From Pseudomonas sp. LFM046 (GTDB lineage: Bacteria; Pseudomonadota; Gammaproteobacteria; Pseudomonadales; Pseudomonadaceae), in the NCBI RefSeq assembly GCF_000949385.2, contig NZ_JYKO02000001.1:1946620-2010619 (forward strand): DNA of 64,000 nucleotides. Direction: 5' to 3'. The notes below the pieces were generated by a model. The model was not told the origin of the DNA. It worked only from the letters and a program-made list of their open reading frames with translations, and ran no database searches. Below, one piece after another: positions 36,673 through 47,245 of this stretch (position 1 is its first letter; each line of letters opens with the position of its first letter). The position numbers and the translations under genes were made by a program.

Positions 36673-39627
36673 TCAGGCCAACCCCGCCTTGGCCAGCACC
36701 GCCGCTTCGTCCACCGGGTCGATCTGCTCCGGCTTCAGAAAGCGCCTTGCATAGTCCCTGTAGACGCCCGAACGGACGAACAGGCCAAACAGGTCCGGAT
36801 CGATATGGGCGCCACGGCACATGCCGGTCATGATGCCCAGGGCCTCGGAGAGGGTCTTGCCCTTCTTGTAGGGACGGTCCACCGCCGTCAGCGCTTCGAA
36901 GATGTCGGCGATGGCCATCATTCGCGCCGGCAGGCTCATGTCGTCCCGCGTCAGGCGCTTCGGATACCCGGTGCCGTCCATCTTCTCGTGGTGCCCGCCT
37001 GCGATTTCCGCCACGTTCGCCAAGTGCGGCGGGAAGGGCAGGTGATTGAGCATCAGGATGGTCTGCACGATGTGGTGGTTGATGATGTAGCGCTCCTCTT
37101 CCGTCAGGGTGCCGCGGCCGACGGAGAGGTTGTGCAACTCGCCCCGGTTGAACTTGAACTCGGGCACCTGAAGCTTGAAGCCCCAGGGGTTGTCCGGAGG
37201 TATCAGGTCGCTGGCGGGGCGTTCGAAGAGGTGGTCGGGGCGGTCGGCCAGCAGCTTCTCCTCCACTGGCAGCGGTTGCGGCGGTGTGCGCGCAAAGCGC
37301 TGGGCTTCCTCCCACGACACGCCCTGACGGTTATCCAGGGTGCGGGTCCAGGTGCGCGCGGCAATTCGTTTCAGGCGTTCCTGGTCGGCTTCGGCCATGG
37401 CCTCTCCGCCCAGGTTGCAGTGGGCGACGAAGGCGAAGTCATCGTCCAGGGCGTTCAATTCCTCGTCCCGCTGGCGGGCTTGCTCGCTTTCTTCCGCGCC
37501 CTGGGCCAGGGCCTGCCAGTAGCGCACCCAGGCGTCGCGCTTGAGCACCTCGAATCGGGTGCGGATCTCATGGATGCGGTCGTTCAGGGTTTCCAGCTTG
37601 GTGGCCTTGTCCACCACGTACTCCGGGGTCGTGACCTTGCCGCAGTCATGCAGCCAGGCCGCGATGTGCAGGGCTTCCCACTCCTCGTCGCTGGGGTTGA
37701 AACCCCGGAAGGCCGGTTCATTGCTGGCTGCGGCGGCCCGGGCGAGCATCAGGGTGATTTCCGGTACGCGCTGGCAGTGGCCGCCCGTGTAGGGGCTCTT
37801 GGCGTCGATGGCGCCTGCCATCAATTGGATGAAGGCATCCAGCAGCTGCTTCTGCTTCTCCAGCAGGCGCTGGCTTTCGATGCACAGCGCGGCAACGCCG
37901 GAGATGGCCTCGACGAAGGCAACGCGTTCAGGCCGGAGGAGGGCGGGGCGTGAATCCGCGCCCGTATCCCGGTGCAGTAGGACGAGCACGCCGATGGTGA
38001 CGCCATGGCGATTGTGCAGCCCGGTGCTCACCAGGTGCACCCGCGGACTGTCCAGCGTCTTCAGCAGGTCCTTGTAGGCGCCGGCCTGGTCATAGCCGAA
38101 GGAGCACAACTGGCTGGGGCCACCGTGGGAGGGCAGGTCCAGCCAGCGTGGCATGGCTGGGCTTTCCAGGCCGAAGCCCCGGATGCCGTGGGCGTCGAGG
38201 TCCTGCTCGCTGTCGTTGAGGAACAGGCCGTGGGGCTCCAGCCGGCCCTTCTGATTGTCGATCAGGTAGATGAGGCCGCCGGAGGCTTCGCTGATGTCGA
38301 TGGTTTCGTCGAGGACGCGGCGCAGCAGGTGGTCGAAGCGGGTCTCTGCGGACAGGCTGGAGGCAATTTCGAGGAAGCTGGAAATCGTTTCCTTCATCCG
38401 TGCCATGGCGACCGCCAACTGGTCCACCTCAAGCACCGGCGAGTGACCCATGGCGGGCAGGCTGAAGTTGAAGCTGCGAATGGCCTCGGCCTGGACCACC
38501 AGCGCCTTGAGCGGTTTGACCACGATGCGCGAAAGCAGGAAGCCGACCGGGATGCACAGCAGCAGGATGGCCAGGGTCAGTACCGCGCCCTGCCAGCGGA
38601 TGCGGTAGGCATCGTCCAGCAGTTCGTCCTCCGGCACCAGGATGGCCAACTGCAGGCCTTTCGGGCCGCCTTCCGCGAGATGCTGTCGGGTCACCACCCA
38701 ACGGCGCTGATCGATCTCCAGGCTGGTGCGCAGATTACCGTCGCCCTTGAGGTCGACCAGGGCGGCCAGCGCCGGGCTGAAGTCCTTTATCTCGCCCAAT
38801 TCGGGCGCACCGTCGATCCGACGAATCAGCTTGCTGGCGTCCGGGTAGGCCACGGCACGGCCGTCGGATTGATAGAGCACCACTTCGGTGGAAGGCGTGA
38901 CCCGGTGGCTGGCCAGGGTTGCGGAGAGGTCCTGCAAGGTCAGGTCAGCGCCTATGACGGCGTCGACGCCACTGGGGCGGGCCAGGGTCGTTCCGACCAC
39001 GCCGCTTGAGAAGAAAATGTAGGGTGCGGTGGTGATCGCTCCATCCTGCTCCAGCGCCCGGTAGAACCAGGGCCGGTTTCGAGGGTCGTAGCGTTCCTTG
39101 AGGTTCTGGCGGCGGACGATTTCGTTGAGCTGGTCATCGAAGAAGAACGTCAGCGAACGGGCCCGGGTCAGGTTGTCACGTTCGATGCTCCAGACCTGAT
39201 AGGCCGCATTTGGCGGGGCATCGAAGGCCTTCTTCAGCGTTTCGTTGCGCAGGGGGCGGACCATGAAGAAGTCGCCGTCGTCGTAGCCGAGATAAAGGGC
39301 GGCCAGCTTGGGGTTGTCCTTCAGTGCCTGGGTCAGGGGTTTGAGCAGACCGTCCACGCGGTCGAAGCCGTCCTGTCGCTGGTCCATGCCGCCCAGCGCG
39401 AGCAGGTTCAGCAGGCGATGGATGGGCTGGTAGGTGTGCTCCAGGTCGGTTTCCACGTCCTCGCTGATCCGGCCGAAGAGTTCATTGCTGCTGGAGAGGA
39501 TGATCTGGCTGGTCTGGTGGTAGTTGAACAGCCCAAGCACCACTCCGGTGAACAGCAGAAGCAGGGTGAACAGCGCGCTGATATGCACGTGCAGCGGAAA
39601 GCGACGCTCAGCGAACTTTTGCGGCAT
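36673..39627 (-). CDS. Membrane HD-GYP phosphodiesterase with dCache sensor, HAMP and GAF domains
   Basis: 984 aa. TM1 near residues 15-34, a dCache-type periplasmic domain (about 40-345), TM2 (QGAVLTLAILLLCIPVGFLL), a HAMP-like linker, a GAF-like domain (about 430-610), and an HD-GYP domain with H660-D661-C-G-K and H879-H880-E-K-M-D-G-T-G-Y-P. These residues predict an active c-di-GMP phosphodiesterase. The distance of about 220 residues between the HD and HHExxDGxGYP motifs is larger than in compact HD-GYP proteins such as RpfG, implying an insertion. Divergent from the NarL-type regulator gene, so possibly under its control. Confidence 0.92.
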   Translation of the reverse strand: MPQKFAERRFPLHVHISALFTLLLLFTGVVLGLFNYHQTSQIILSSSNELFGRISEDVETDLEHTYQPIHRLLNLLALGGMDQRQDGFDRVDGLLKPLTQALKDNPKLAALYLGYDDGDFFMVRPLRNETLKKAFDAPPNAAYQVWSIERDNLTRARSLTFFFDDQLNEIVRRQNLKERYDPRNRPWFYRALEQDGAITTAPYIFFSSGVVGTTLARPSGVDAVIGADLTLQDLSATLASHRVTPSTEVVLYQSDGRAVAYPDASKLIRRIDGAPELGEIKDFSPALAALVDLKGDGNLRTSLEIDQRRWVVTRQHLAEGGPKGLQLAILVPEDELLDDAYRIRWQGAVLTLAILLLCIPVGFLLSRIVVKPLKALVVQAEAIRSFNFSLPAMGHSPVLEVDQLAVAMARMKETISSFLEIASSLSAETRFDHLLRRVLDETIDISEASGGLIYLIDNQKGRLEPHGLFLNDSEQDLDAHGIRGFGLESPAMPRWLDLPSHGGPSQLCSFGYDQAGAYKDLLKTLDSPRVHLVSTGLHNRHGVTIGVLVLLHRDTGADSRPALLRPERVAFVEAISGVAALCIESQRLLEKQKQLLDAFIQLMAGAIDAKSPYTGGHCQRVPEITLMLARAAAASNEPAFRGFNPSDEEWEALHIAAWLHDCGKVTTPEYVVDKATKLETLNDRIHEIRTRFEVLKRDAWVRYWQALAQGAEESEQARQRDEELNALDDDFAFVAHCNLGGEAMAEADQERLKRIAARTWTRTLDNRQGVSWEEAQRFARTPPQPLPVEEKLLADRPDHLFERPASDLIPPDNPWGFKLQVPEFKFNRGELHNLSVGRGTLTEEERYIINHHIVQTILMLNHLPFPPHLANVAEIAGGHHEKMDGTGYPKRLTRDDMSLPARMMAIADIFEALTAVDRPYKKGKTLSEALGIMTGMCRGAHIDPDLFGLFVRSGVYRDYARRFLKPEQIDPVDEAAVLAKAGLA

Positions 39628-40003
39628 TACGGCAGCTCCTTAGCCCCTGTCCCTGAGGGGCTACAGGAGCATAGATGAGGCGTGTGACGGTCGTCGTGCA
39701 AATTGCCATGGGCAGCGGAATGCGGGGAGTGGACCTTGGTCCGGAGAGGCGCTGACAGGGTCGATGAATGCCTTGAGTCCATCTGCTGCCTCCCCTCGTT
39801 TGACCTTTCCTGGCCGTGGATGGGGCTGTCGGGACCACTGAATCGGGATAACGCTCCAGTGGAAATGAATCCTGGATTGTAGGACGGGGCCCAACGTCAA
39901 GTAGGTGCCTTCCTGAATCCACCTGCCGGGCCGTTCGAGGGGTCGACAGTGCACCGGGCTTCACTATCTTGGCAGCCTCCAAACGCGCCAAGGGAGAGCC
40001 GCC
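39628..40003. promoter_or_regulatory. 376-bp divergent region between the HD-GYP and response-regulator genes
   Basis: No gene supported. A 6-base inverted repeat ccactg (39835-39840) / cagtgg (39857-39862) with 16-base spacing lies mid-region and could be a regulator site. The Shine-Dalgarno agggagag is at 39990-39997 before the GTG start at 40004. Confidence 0.4.
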
Positions 40004-40681
40004 GTGAGCAAACTGGTCAATCTGGATGATTTTCTAGAACCCGGAAACGAGTCCGCCTACAAGGTAATGGTTGTCGACGATCACCCGGTGATTCGCCTCG
40101 CCGTGCGACTCCTGCTGGACCGGGAGGGCTACTCGACCGTGGCGGAGACGGACAATGGCGTGGATGCCATCGCCCTGGCCCGGGAACACCAGCCGGACCT
40201 GGTGATCCTCGACATCGGCATTCCCAAACTCGGCGGTCTGGATGTCATCGCCCGACTGCAGGCGCTCGATCTGCCGATGCGGGTGCTGGTCCTGACCGGC
40301 CAGAACCCCAGCCATTACGCCACGCGCTGCATGCAGGCCGGGGCAGCAGGCTTCGTCCGCAAGGAAGGTGACCTTGCCGAAGTCACCTCAGCGGTGCGGG
40401 CCGTTCTATCGGGCTACAGCTACTTCCCCAGTGAGGTGATCAAGTCGGGCAAGCGCCAGATGGGGCTTTCCAACGAGGTGGAGATGGTCGGGCGCCTGTC
40501 CGATCGCGAACTGGTGGTGCTGCGGTTCCTGGCCAATGGTTACAACAACCAGAGCATCGCCGATGAAATGTTCATCAGCAGCAAGACGGTCAGCACCTAC
40601 AAGACCCGCCTGATGCTCAAGCTCAATGCCCGCTCGCTGATCGAGTTGGTGGAATTCGCCAATCGCAACGCCCTCGTGTAA
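40004..40681 (+). CDS. NarL/LuxR-type response regulator, BvgA/EvgA/RocA2-like
   Basis: 225 aa starting with GTG (Shine-Dalgarno agggagag 6 bases upstream). The receiver domain (about residues 20-140) shows VVDDHPV acidic pocket, phospho-acceptor Asp in [13 protein letters not shown] and Lys in FVRKEG. The HTH domain (about 160-222) shows [43 protein letters not shown]. Eight bases before the hybrid kinase gene, so one operon. By position next to dacB, yggL and dgt it corresponds, from memory, to P. aeruginosa RocA2 (PA3045), a regulator linked to fimbriae and efflux control; not verified. Confidence 0.93.
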   Translation: MSKLVNLDDFLEPGNESAYKVMVVDDHPVIRLAVRLLLDREGYSTVAETDNGVDAIALAREHQPDLVILDIGIPKLGGLDVIARLQALDLPMRVLVLTGQNPSHYATRCMQAGAAGFVRKEGDLAEVTSAVRAVLSGYSYFPSEVIKSGKRQMGLSNEVEMVGRLSDRELVVLRFLANGYNNQSIADEMFISSKTVSTYKTRLMLKLNARSLIELVEFANRNALV

Positions 40682-40689
40682 GCCCAACC

Positions 40690-43600
40690 ATGCGCCTATT
40701 CGCCCTGCTGGCATGCCTCCTATTTGGAGGCCTGCTGCTGCCGTCATTCTGCGTGGCGGAGCACGTCGCTTCCCTGCAACTGTTGGGGCGTTCCCAATCC
40801 CACGACCTCAAGGTCCAACTGGAAGATGCGGATTGGCGCTGGCTACGGGACAAGGGCGTATTGCGCATCGGTACCAGCGAGCCCGACTTTCCACCTTTCG
40901 ATATCACCGCCAGCGGCCGCGACTACGAAGGCATCACGGCCGACTACCTGCAGTTGGTGACCCAGGCGCTTGGGGTGAAAACCGAGGTGCTGCGATTCCA
41001 TGACCGGCAGGCTGCGCGGGACGCCCTTCGTGCTGGGAGGATCGATCTGCTGGGTAGCGGCATGGAGGCTGACATCGGCAGCTCCGGACTGATCCAGACC
41101 AAGCCCTACCTGCCACACCAGCCAGTGATGGTGACCCGCATCGACGATCGCCGCGCTGCCGGCGGCGATCTCACCGGCCTGCGGTTGGCCTTTTCTGCAG
41201 AAGGGCCGGGTCTGGACCTGATCCGCCAACTCTACCCCGACGCTATCCCCAGCCTGCACGGTTCGGTGCGCGGCGCTCTGCAATCGGTGGCGTTCGACCA
41301 GAGCGATGTGTTCATTGGCGATGCCATCGTCGCCAACTACCTCATCAGCCAGGGCTACCTGATCCACCTGCGCATGACCAACTTCGCCGGTTTCGACGGA
41401 GCAGGCGTCAGCTTCTCCCTGGCGGCAGGAAATGAACGCCTGCGCCGCATCCTCGACAACGCCATCGCCGCAATCCCGGAAGCGGATGTGGCCGGCATCC
41501 TGCGCCGTTGGGGCGGTGGGGCCGGCATGTTTCTGGACAACGCCCGGCCCAAGCTGACCGAGAGGGAGCAGCGCTGGCTCAAGGCGCACAGCCCAGTGCG
41601 GCTGGTGGTCGATGGCACCTACGAGCCGCTGACGTTCTTCAACCGTCAGGGCAACGTTCGCGGCATGGTGCCTGACCTGCTGGAGCTGATCCGGCAGAAG
41701 ACCGGCCTGGAGGTCGAAGTCATCGCCGGGACCTCCATCAATCAGTTGCTCAATGACCTGAGGGCGGGCAGGGCCGATATGGCCGCAACCCTGCTCCCCA
41801 CGACGGAGCGCCGCCAGTACCTGGGATTCAGCCGGCCCTATTTCAGCAACAGCACCGTCCTGGTGGCGCGCAGTTCCGAGCCGGGCCTGCAAGGCCTGGC
41901 GCAGCTCGATGGACGTACCCTGGCAGTGCCAGCGGGGCACGCGATGCGGGACTACATCCGCCAGCACCACCCCAAGGTGCGACTGGAAGAGGTGGACAGC
42001 GGTCTCCAGGCCCTGGCCCGTGTGGCGGATGGCAAGGCCGATGCGGCCATTCACTCCATGGCGTCCACCATCTTCCTGATCAATCGCTATTACGCGGGCC
42101 GACTCCGCATCATCGATACGGTCGGGCGGGACCCAGGGCGCTTCGCCTTTGCCGTGTCCCGCAGCGAACCCGAGCTGCTGAGCATTCTCGACAAGGCCCT
42201 GCTGTCCATCTCCCCCGATGAACTGGGCAACATCATCAATCGCTGGTACACCAACGGCGAGCTGGCCGAGAGCAGCTGGGACGACTACCGGTCGTGGGTT
42301 ATCCAGGGGGGAGGTGTCCTGCTGGTCCTGGCGTTGTTCTGCATCGGCTGGGCGCTCTGTCTGCGTCGCCAGGTCAGGCGCCGGGAGCGGGAGCAGCGCC
42401 GGTTGAACGACCAACTGGCGTTCAAGCGATCCCTGATCGACGGCATCCCCTTTCCCCTGTCCGTGCGGGGCCTGGACGGGCGCACCATCACCTGCAACCT
42501 CAGCTTCGTCGAGGCCATCGGTGTCAGCCTCGACGCGTTGCTCGATCGGTCACTGGAGGCGGTGGACGGCCTCCGGGGAGATGCCCTGGCGGAGCTGGAA
42601 AGACTCAGCCGGTGCGCCCTGGAGCAGGGCGAGGCCCTGTTCAGTGATCAACAGCTGCACCTGCGCGACTGCACCCTGATGGTGTCCTACTGGGCGAATC
42701 CCTACCGCAACGCCCGCGGCGAAATCCTCGGACTGATCTGCGGCTGGGTGGACATCACCGAGCGCAACCGGCTGATGGACGAACTACGCCAGGCCAAGGA
42801 ACAGGCCGAGTCCGCCAGTGTCGCGAAGAGCCGCTTCCTCGCCACGATGAGCCACGAAATCCGCACGCCCCTGAACGCCATCACCGGCATGCTGGAACTG
42901 GCGCTGAAGCGCGAGCGTCTGGATCGGGAGGCGGTCAAGATCGCGCGGGATTCCGCCGACTCCCTGCTGGCGTTGATTGGTGACATTCTCGATATCGCCA
43001 AGATCGAGGCCGGGCGCATGGTCCTGGAGCCCCGCCGTGCATCGCCCCGGGCCCTGACCGAATCCGTGGTGCGGGTGTTCGAGGGACTGGCCCGGCAGAA
43101 GGGACTGGACCTGGTGCTGCGGCTCGACTTGGTTGCCCCGGACGACGTGATGGTGGACCCGTCCTGCTTCAAGCAGATTCTTTCCAACCTCATCAGCAAC
43201 GCCATCAAGTTCACCGACCGGGGCAGGGTGAGCGTCACCTTGCAATCCACTCGCCAGGGCACGGAGCTGCTGGAGCTGACCGTGGTGGTGGCGGACAGCG
43301 GTATTGGCATCGACGAAGAAGACCTGAAGCGGATCTTCCAGCCGTTTGCCCAGGTCACCACGGGTGCAACGGCCGAGCGGGGCGGCACCGGACTGGGGCT
43401 GAGTATCTGCCGCCGGTTGGTGAAACTGATGGATGGCCGCCTGGAGCTGTGGAGCGAGCCGGGTGCTGGCACAAGGATTTCGGTGAACCTTCTCCTGCCG
43501 AGGCTGGAGCCAGAACCGCAGGTGGCGGACGTACCCGTGGTGCCGCTGAAAGCTGTCAGGGCCCTGCGGGTGCTCGTGGCAGACGACCACCCCGTGAACC

Positions 43601-44313
43601 GGATCATGCTGGTGCAGCAACTGGAGTTCCTCGGTCATCTCCCCGAGCACGTGGAGAATGGCGAGGTCGCGCTGCGCGCCTGGGTCGGATCAGCCTTCGA
43701 CTTGCTCATCACCGACTGCAACATGCCGGTCATGGATGGTTACCAGCTGGCGCGGCGCATACGCGAATGGGAACGCGAGACGGGGGCCAGCCCGAGCCTG
43801 ATTCTCGGCCTGACCGCCAATGCCCAGCCGGAGGAATTGGCGCGCTGCCGCGAGGCCGGTATGGACGATTGCCTGTTCAAACCCATCGGCCTGGACGGGT
43901 TGCAGCGATACCTGCGTCGTCTGGCACCGACCAATGCCGTTCCTGAACCTGGCGTGGACGAGCTGCCGATGTGCCTCGACCTCGATTTGCTGGAGCGCAC
44001 CACGGGCGGTTCCCCGGCGGCGGCGCGCCTGCTGCTCACCGAGCTGCACCGGGCCAACGAGGCGGATGCCCAGGCGCTGGATGACTTGCTCCGCGAGGAG
44101 CACTGGGACGCACTCGGGCATCTGATCCACCGAGTCAAAGGGGCAGTGGAGTTGGTGGGGGCTCAGCAATTGCTGGACCAGTGCACGGCCTTTGGCGACG
44201 CCCTCGACGAGGGGGCGGAAGCGGAGCAGCTGGGCCCGTTGGCCCATGCGGTGAAGAGAAGCCTGGCCGACCTGCAGGATGAGCTGGCGCAGCGCCTCGA
44301 CGCTGAGTCATAA
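40690..44313 (+). CDS. BvgS/EvgS-type unorthodox hybrid histidine kinase (RocS2-like)
   Basis: 1207 aa. A signal peptide is followed by two tandem periplasmic substrate-binding (Venus flytrap, SBP_bac_3) domains (about residues 50-275 and 290-520), one TM (about 535-555), PAS (about 575-690), HisKA with phospho-His in [10 protein letters not shown] (about 720), HATPase with [17 protein letters not shown] and GGTGLGLSI, a receiver domain with [13 protein letters not shown] (from about 958) and a C-terminal Hpt domain with [10 protein letters not shown]. The full His-Asp-His relay is intact, so phosphate can pass to the NarL-type regulator upstream. The ligand is unknown; in relatives, small metabolites or pH act on the flytrap domains. 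Confidence 0.95.
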   Translation: MRLFALLACLLFGGLLLPSFCVAEHVASLQLLGRSQSHDLKVQLEDADWRWLRDKGVLRIGTSEPDFPPFDITASGRDYEGITADYLQLVTQALGVKTEVLRFHDRQAARDALRAGRIDLLGSGMEADIGSSGLIQTKPYLPHQPVMVTRIDDRRAAGGDLTGLRLAFSAEGPGLDLIRQLYPDAIPSLHGSVRGALQSVAFDQSDVFIGDAIVANYLISQGYLIHLRMTNFAGFDGAGVSFSLAAGNERLRRILDNAIAAIPEADVAGILRRWGGGAGMFLDNARPKLTEREQRWLKAHSPVRLVVDGTYEPLTFFNRQGNVRGMVPDLLELIRQKTGLEVEVIAGTSINQLLNDLRAGRADMAATLLPTTERRQYLGFSRPYFSNSTVLVARSSEPGLQGLAQLDGRTLAVPAGHAMRDYIRQHHPKVRLEEVDSGLQALARVADGKADAAIHSMASTIFLINRYYAGRLRIIDTVGRDPGRFAFAVSRSEPELLSILDKALLSISPDELGNIINRWYTNGELAESSWDDYRSWVIQGGGVLLVLALFCIGWALCLRRQVRRREREQRRLNDQLAFKRSLIDGIPFPLSVRGLDGRTITCNLSFVEAIGVSLDALLDRSLEAVDGLRGDALAELERLSRCALEQGEALFSDQQLHLRDCTLMVSYWANPYRNARGEILGLICGWVDITERNRLMDELRQAKEQAESASVAKSRFLATMSHEIRTPLNAITGMLELALKRERLDREAVKIARDSADSLLALIGDILDIAKIEAGRMVLEPRRASPRALTESVVRVFEGLARQKGLDLVLRLDLVAPDDVMVDPSCFKQILSNLISNAIKFTDRGRVSVTLQSTRQGTELLELTVVVADSGIGIDEEDLKRIFQPFAQVTTGATAERGGTGLGLSICRRLVKLMDGRLELWSEPGAGTRISVNLLLPRLEPEPQVADVPVVPLKAVRALRVLVADDHPVNRIMLVQQLEFLGHLPEHVENGEVALRAWVGSAFDLLITDCNMPVMDGYQLARRIREWERETGASPSLILGLTANAQPEELARCREAGMDDCLFKPIGLDGLQRYLRRLAPTNAVPEPGVDELPMCLDLDLLERTTGGSPAAARLLLTELHRANEADAQALDDLLREEHWDALGHLIHRVKGAVELVGAQQLLDQCTAFGDALDEGAEAEQLGPLAHAVKRSLADLQDELAQRLDAES

Positions 44314-44411
44314 GGGGCCCGTTCCGAGCGACGGAGCCGGCCGGGTAGGTCGGCAATACGCCGGATTGTGTGACGGGGAGAATGAACCCACCTCTTCGTA
44401 GGAGCATCCGG

Positions 44412-44435
44412 AAGTCCACGTTCTACCAACGTGAA
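44412..44435. repeat. Small palindromic repeat cacgtt-ctac-aacgtg, copy 2
   Basis: Shares aagtccacgttctac-aacgtg with 26178-26203. It lies between the convergent hybrid-kinase and FUSC genes, as expected for a hairpin at transcript ends. Confidence 0.5.
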
Positions 44436-44438
44436 TCG

Positions 44439-45503
44439 CTATTCGCCCTGGTGTGCCTGCACCATCGCGGGGGCCGGTGTGGCCCAGCGCAGGCGTGCGC
44501 GATGGGCGAGGTAGGCCACCAGCAGCGCCAGCGCAGCGCCGAGCAGGGTGTTGTAGAGGCGCAACTGTGGCAGGTGCCAGTCGAGGGACAAACACTCGGC
44601 CAGCAGCACGAAGCACACAGTGGTTTGCACCACGAACAGCCCGTAATGCTGGGCAATGAACGCGCGGCTGAAGACGATCAGCGGCAGCATGCAGGCCACC
44701 AGCAGCGCAGGGCTCTGCAGCCAGCTTCCCAACCCGATGAGGATCAGCGCGCCCACCAGGCTACCCAGGCAACGCTGAATGCCGCGCTCCAGGCTGCCGT
44801 TGAAGTCCATCTGGATGGTGGTCATCACCGTCATGGTCAGCCAGTAGCCCCGTGGCAGGCCGGAAAGATTGACCGCCAGGCCGGCCAGGGCAGCCGCGGT
44901 TACGCAGGCCATGGCGTGGATTACCCAGAGCCGCTGGGGCAGGCGCCGGGCATGGCGCCGCATCACCTTGGCGAAGTTGCCAAGGCGCGGCATCAGCGGC
45001 CACAGCCGCATCCCCTGCGATGCCCTCAGCGCAAAGGCCAGGAGCATCACCCAGAGCCCGCCGATGGCGAACAACGCCCCCACGGCCAGCCCGTTGTGCA
45101 GGTTTCCCAGACCCGCCTGACCCTGGCCCAGGCAAAGGCAGGCTGCGAGGCCGGCGCCCAGCTTGCCCAGCTCGGTGCCATAGCGTTGCAGCAGGGCCAG
45201 CAGCAGGCCCATCAGGGCGAAGCTGGCCAGGCTCGGCAGCGGGTGGCTGGCGGCCCAGAACCCCAGGCCGGCGCTGATCGCCCCGAGTCCGGTGAGCAGG
45301 GTCATGCGCAGCATGCCGAGGCGGTGGAAGGGATTTGCCAGGCCGGCCTGAAAGGCACCGGTCGCCGCCCAGAGAAAGCCGCTGTGGCTGGTGAACAGAC
45401 CCAGCATCAGCGGCAGCCCGCAGCCCAGACCCGCCATCAGCGCCGCGCCCCAGGCAGGGGGGCCGGCATGCCAGCGCAGGCTTCGTCTGAACAGAGTTCG
45501 CAT
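44439..45503 (-). CDS. FUSC-family inner-membrane protein
   Basis: 354 aa, almost entirely hydrophobic with about ten transmembrane helices in two blocks: residues about 20-160 and 205-335. The repeated motif GYWLTMTVMTTIQMD followed by an Arg-rich GLERGIQRCLGSLVGAL-type segment is the FUSC signature (aromatic acid exporter / fusaric acid resistance-like, YccS/AaeB relatives). The usual large cytoplasmic domain is nearly absent, so it is a short member. Thirty bases downstream of dgt on the same strand, probably one transcript. Substrate unknown. Confidence 0.83.
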   Translation of the reverse strand: MRTLFRRSLRWHAGPPAWGAALMAGLGCGLPLMLGLFTSHSGFLWAATGAFQAGLANPFHRLGMLRMTLLTGLGAISAGLGFWAASHPLPSLASFALMGLLLALLQRYGTELGKLGAGLAACLCLGQGQAGLGNLHNGLAVGALFAIGGLWVMLLAFALRASQGMRLWPLMPRLGNFAKVMRRHARRLPQRLWVIHAMACVTAAALAGLAVNLSGLPRGYWLTMTVMTTIQMDFNGSLERGIQRCLGSLVGALILIGLGSWLQSPALLVACMLPLIVFSRAFIAQHYGLFVVQTTVCFVLLAECLSLDWHLPQLRLYNTLLGAALALLVAYLAHRARLRWATPAPAMVQAHQGE

Positions 45504-45533
45504 CGGCGCTACTCCTTTCCTTGGGGGCCTGGG

Positions 45534-46865
45534 TCAGATGGGGCTGGAGCGGCCGGTCATTTCACGGGCCATTTCGGTGGCGTAGCTGTCGGTCATTCCG
45601 GCGATGAAGTCGATTACGCGGACGAACGACCGGTAGAGTGGCCAGCCCGGATCGGGCGCGTTGTTGCCCAGCAGATCGAGGATGCGCCGGTGCTTGAACG
45701 ACGGCGTGCGCCCGCCGTGCTGCTCCAGGGCCGCACCGCAGAAAGCGTTCAGGAGGATTTCCAGCGTGGTGTAGGCGCCGATCTCGTGGAGGGTCTTGCG
45801 CTTGTCCTGGAAAATCTTCTCTCGGGCGATGGCCTTGGCCTTGAGCACGCAGCGCTTGGCCGGGCCGTGCATGTGCTCCACCAGGTCGCCTTGCAGGGTG
45901 CCGGCCAGCAGGGCGTCCTGCTGCTCGACGAAGGCGCGGGCCGCCGCGTTGGTCAGGTGCTCGATGGCCTTGCCGCGGAGAATCGCCAGCTTGCGTCGAC
46001 GCGAATCCTTCGGACCCAGCTGGCGGTAGGTTTCCGGCAGGTCGTCTCCCACCAGGCCGAGGAGTAGGGCTTCCACTTCCTCGTAGTCCAGCAAATCCAT
46101 CTCCAGCCCGTCTTCCAGGTCGATCAGGCCGTAGCAGATGTCGTCGGCTGCCTCCATCAGGTAGACCAGCGGGTGGCGGCCCCAGCGGTGCTCGTCGATG
46201 CGCGGCAGCTCCAGTTTGGCGGCGATCTGCTCCAGCAGCGGCAGTTCGCTCTGGTAGCAGCCGAACTTGTGCTTCTTGTAGCCCAGGGCCTCGGCGTGAC
46301 GGGACGTCCAGGGGTATTTCAGGTAGGTGCCGAGTGTGGCGTAGGTCAGGCGCATGCCGCCGTCGAACTGGTGGTACTCCAGTTGGGTCAGCACGCGCAG
46401 ACCCTGGGCGTTGCCCTCGAAGCTGAGGAAGTCCGCCCGCTCGGTGTCGCTCATGGCGTCCAGCCAGCCCCGGTTGGCGGCCTGCTCGAACCAATGGCGG
46501 ATGGCGTCTTCGCCCGAGTGGCCGAAGGGCGGGTTGCCGATGTCGTGGGCCAGGCACGCCGACTGGACGATGACACCCAGGTCCGAGGGCTCGCACCAGT
46601 CCGGCAGCGCATCACGCAGGGTTTCTCCGACGCGCATGCCCAGGGAGCGGCCCACGCAGCTCACTTCCAACGAGTGGGTGAGGCGGGTGTGGATGTGATC
46701 GTTGCTGGAAACCGGATGAACCTGGGTCTTGCGTCCCAGGCGGCGGAACGCGCCGGAAAAGATGATGCGGTCGTGGTCTTTGTGGAAGGGGCTGCGGCCC
46801 AGCTCATCGGTGCTGTGCACCGGTTTGCCGAGGCGTTCGCGGGTGAGCAGGGTCTGCCAGTCCAA
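45534..46865 (-). CDS. dgt: Deoxyguanosinetriphosphate triphosphohydrolase-like protein
   Basis: 443 aa. HD-domain residues are visible: [28 protein letters not shown] and the later [16 protein letters not shown]. dGTPases cut dGTP into deoxyguanosine and triphosphate and so shape dNTP pools; some family members are dNTPases with different specificity. I place the start at TTG 46865, because homologues begin MDWxTLLxRERLGK and this TTG codes for that Met, 2 bases after a gaggacagg Shine-Dalgarno region; the frame is open 29 codons further upstream but poorly supported. Neighbour of the BvgS-like kinase as in P. aeruginosa (PA3043, from memory). Confidence 0.92.
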   Translation of the reverse strand: MDWQTLLTRERLGKPVHSTDELGRSPFHKDHDRIIFSGAFRRLGRKTQVHPVSSNDHIHTRLTHSLEVSCVGRSLGMRVGETLRDALPDWCEPSDLGVIVQSACLAHDIGNPPFGHSGEDAIRHWFEQAANRGWLDAMSDTERADFLSFEGNAQGLRVLTQLEYHQFDGGMRLTYATLGTYLKYPWTSRHAEALGYKKHKFGCYQSELPLLEQIAAKLELPRIDEHRWGRHPLVYLMEAADDICYGLIDLEDGLEMDLLDYEEVEALLLGLVGDDLPETYRQLGPKDSRRRKLAILRGKAIEHLTNAAARAFVEQQDALLAGTLQGDLVEHMHGPAKRCVLKAKAIAREKIFQDKRKTLHEIGAYTTLEILLNAFCGAALEQHGGRTPSFKHRRILDLLGNNAPDPGWPLYRSFVRVIDFIAGMTDSYATEMAREMTGRSSPI

Positions 46866-47245
46866 GGCCTGTCCTCGCCGTTCAGTGGCCGAAGTCCCTA
46901 CTCTAACCCAAGCCTCCGAGGACGGCTCGGCCCTTCGCTGGCCACCAGGCAACCCGACTCCCTAGACCACTGGTACAGCGCTTGCATCGGCCTGGTGCGC
47001 GGTTGTGATTCGCTGCGCTGGTTCGGGGCGTCCGGGATGGCCCTTCCGAGCCGGCGATCAGCGGACAACCCAATGAAAAACAAAGAGAAAGGCTGTTTCG
47101 GACAAGTCCAGCACCGACCGGCATGCACCAAATCGGGATCGTGGTCCGATCCGTTGCGGTGCGGCATGGCTTCAGGATGGTGCGTGCCGGGCTTGGCTTG
47201 AACCGCTTTGGTGCTTTTTCCTCGCTGCCGGAGCTGTCTTCGCCA
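46866..47245. promoter_or_regulatory. 380-bp divergent region between dgt and the ammonium transporter gene
   Basis: Holds the promoters of both genes. No gene, no repeat and no convincing sigma-54 -24/-12 element or NtrC palindrome is visible despite the Amt neighbour; a short tgcacca at 47121 lacks its inverted partner. Confidence 0.35.

Noticed and set aside
46866-47245. Possible sigma-54 promoter and NtrC site before the ammonium transporter
   Set aside because: GG and GC elements are never spaced correctly and the tgcacca half-site lacks a partner.
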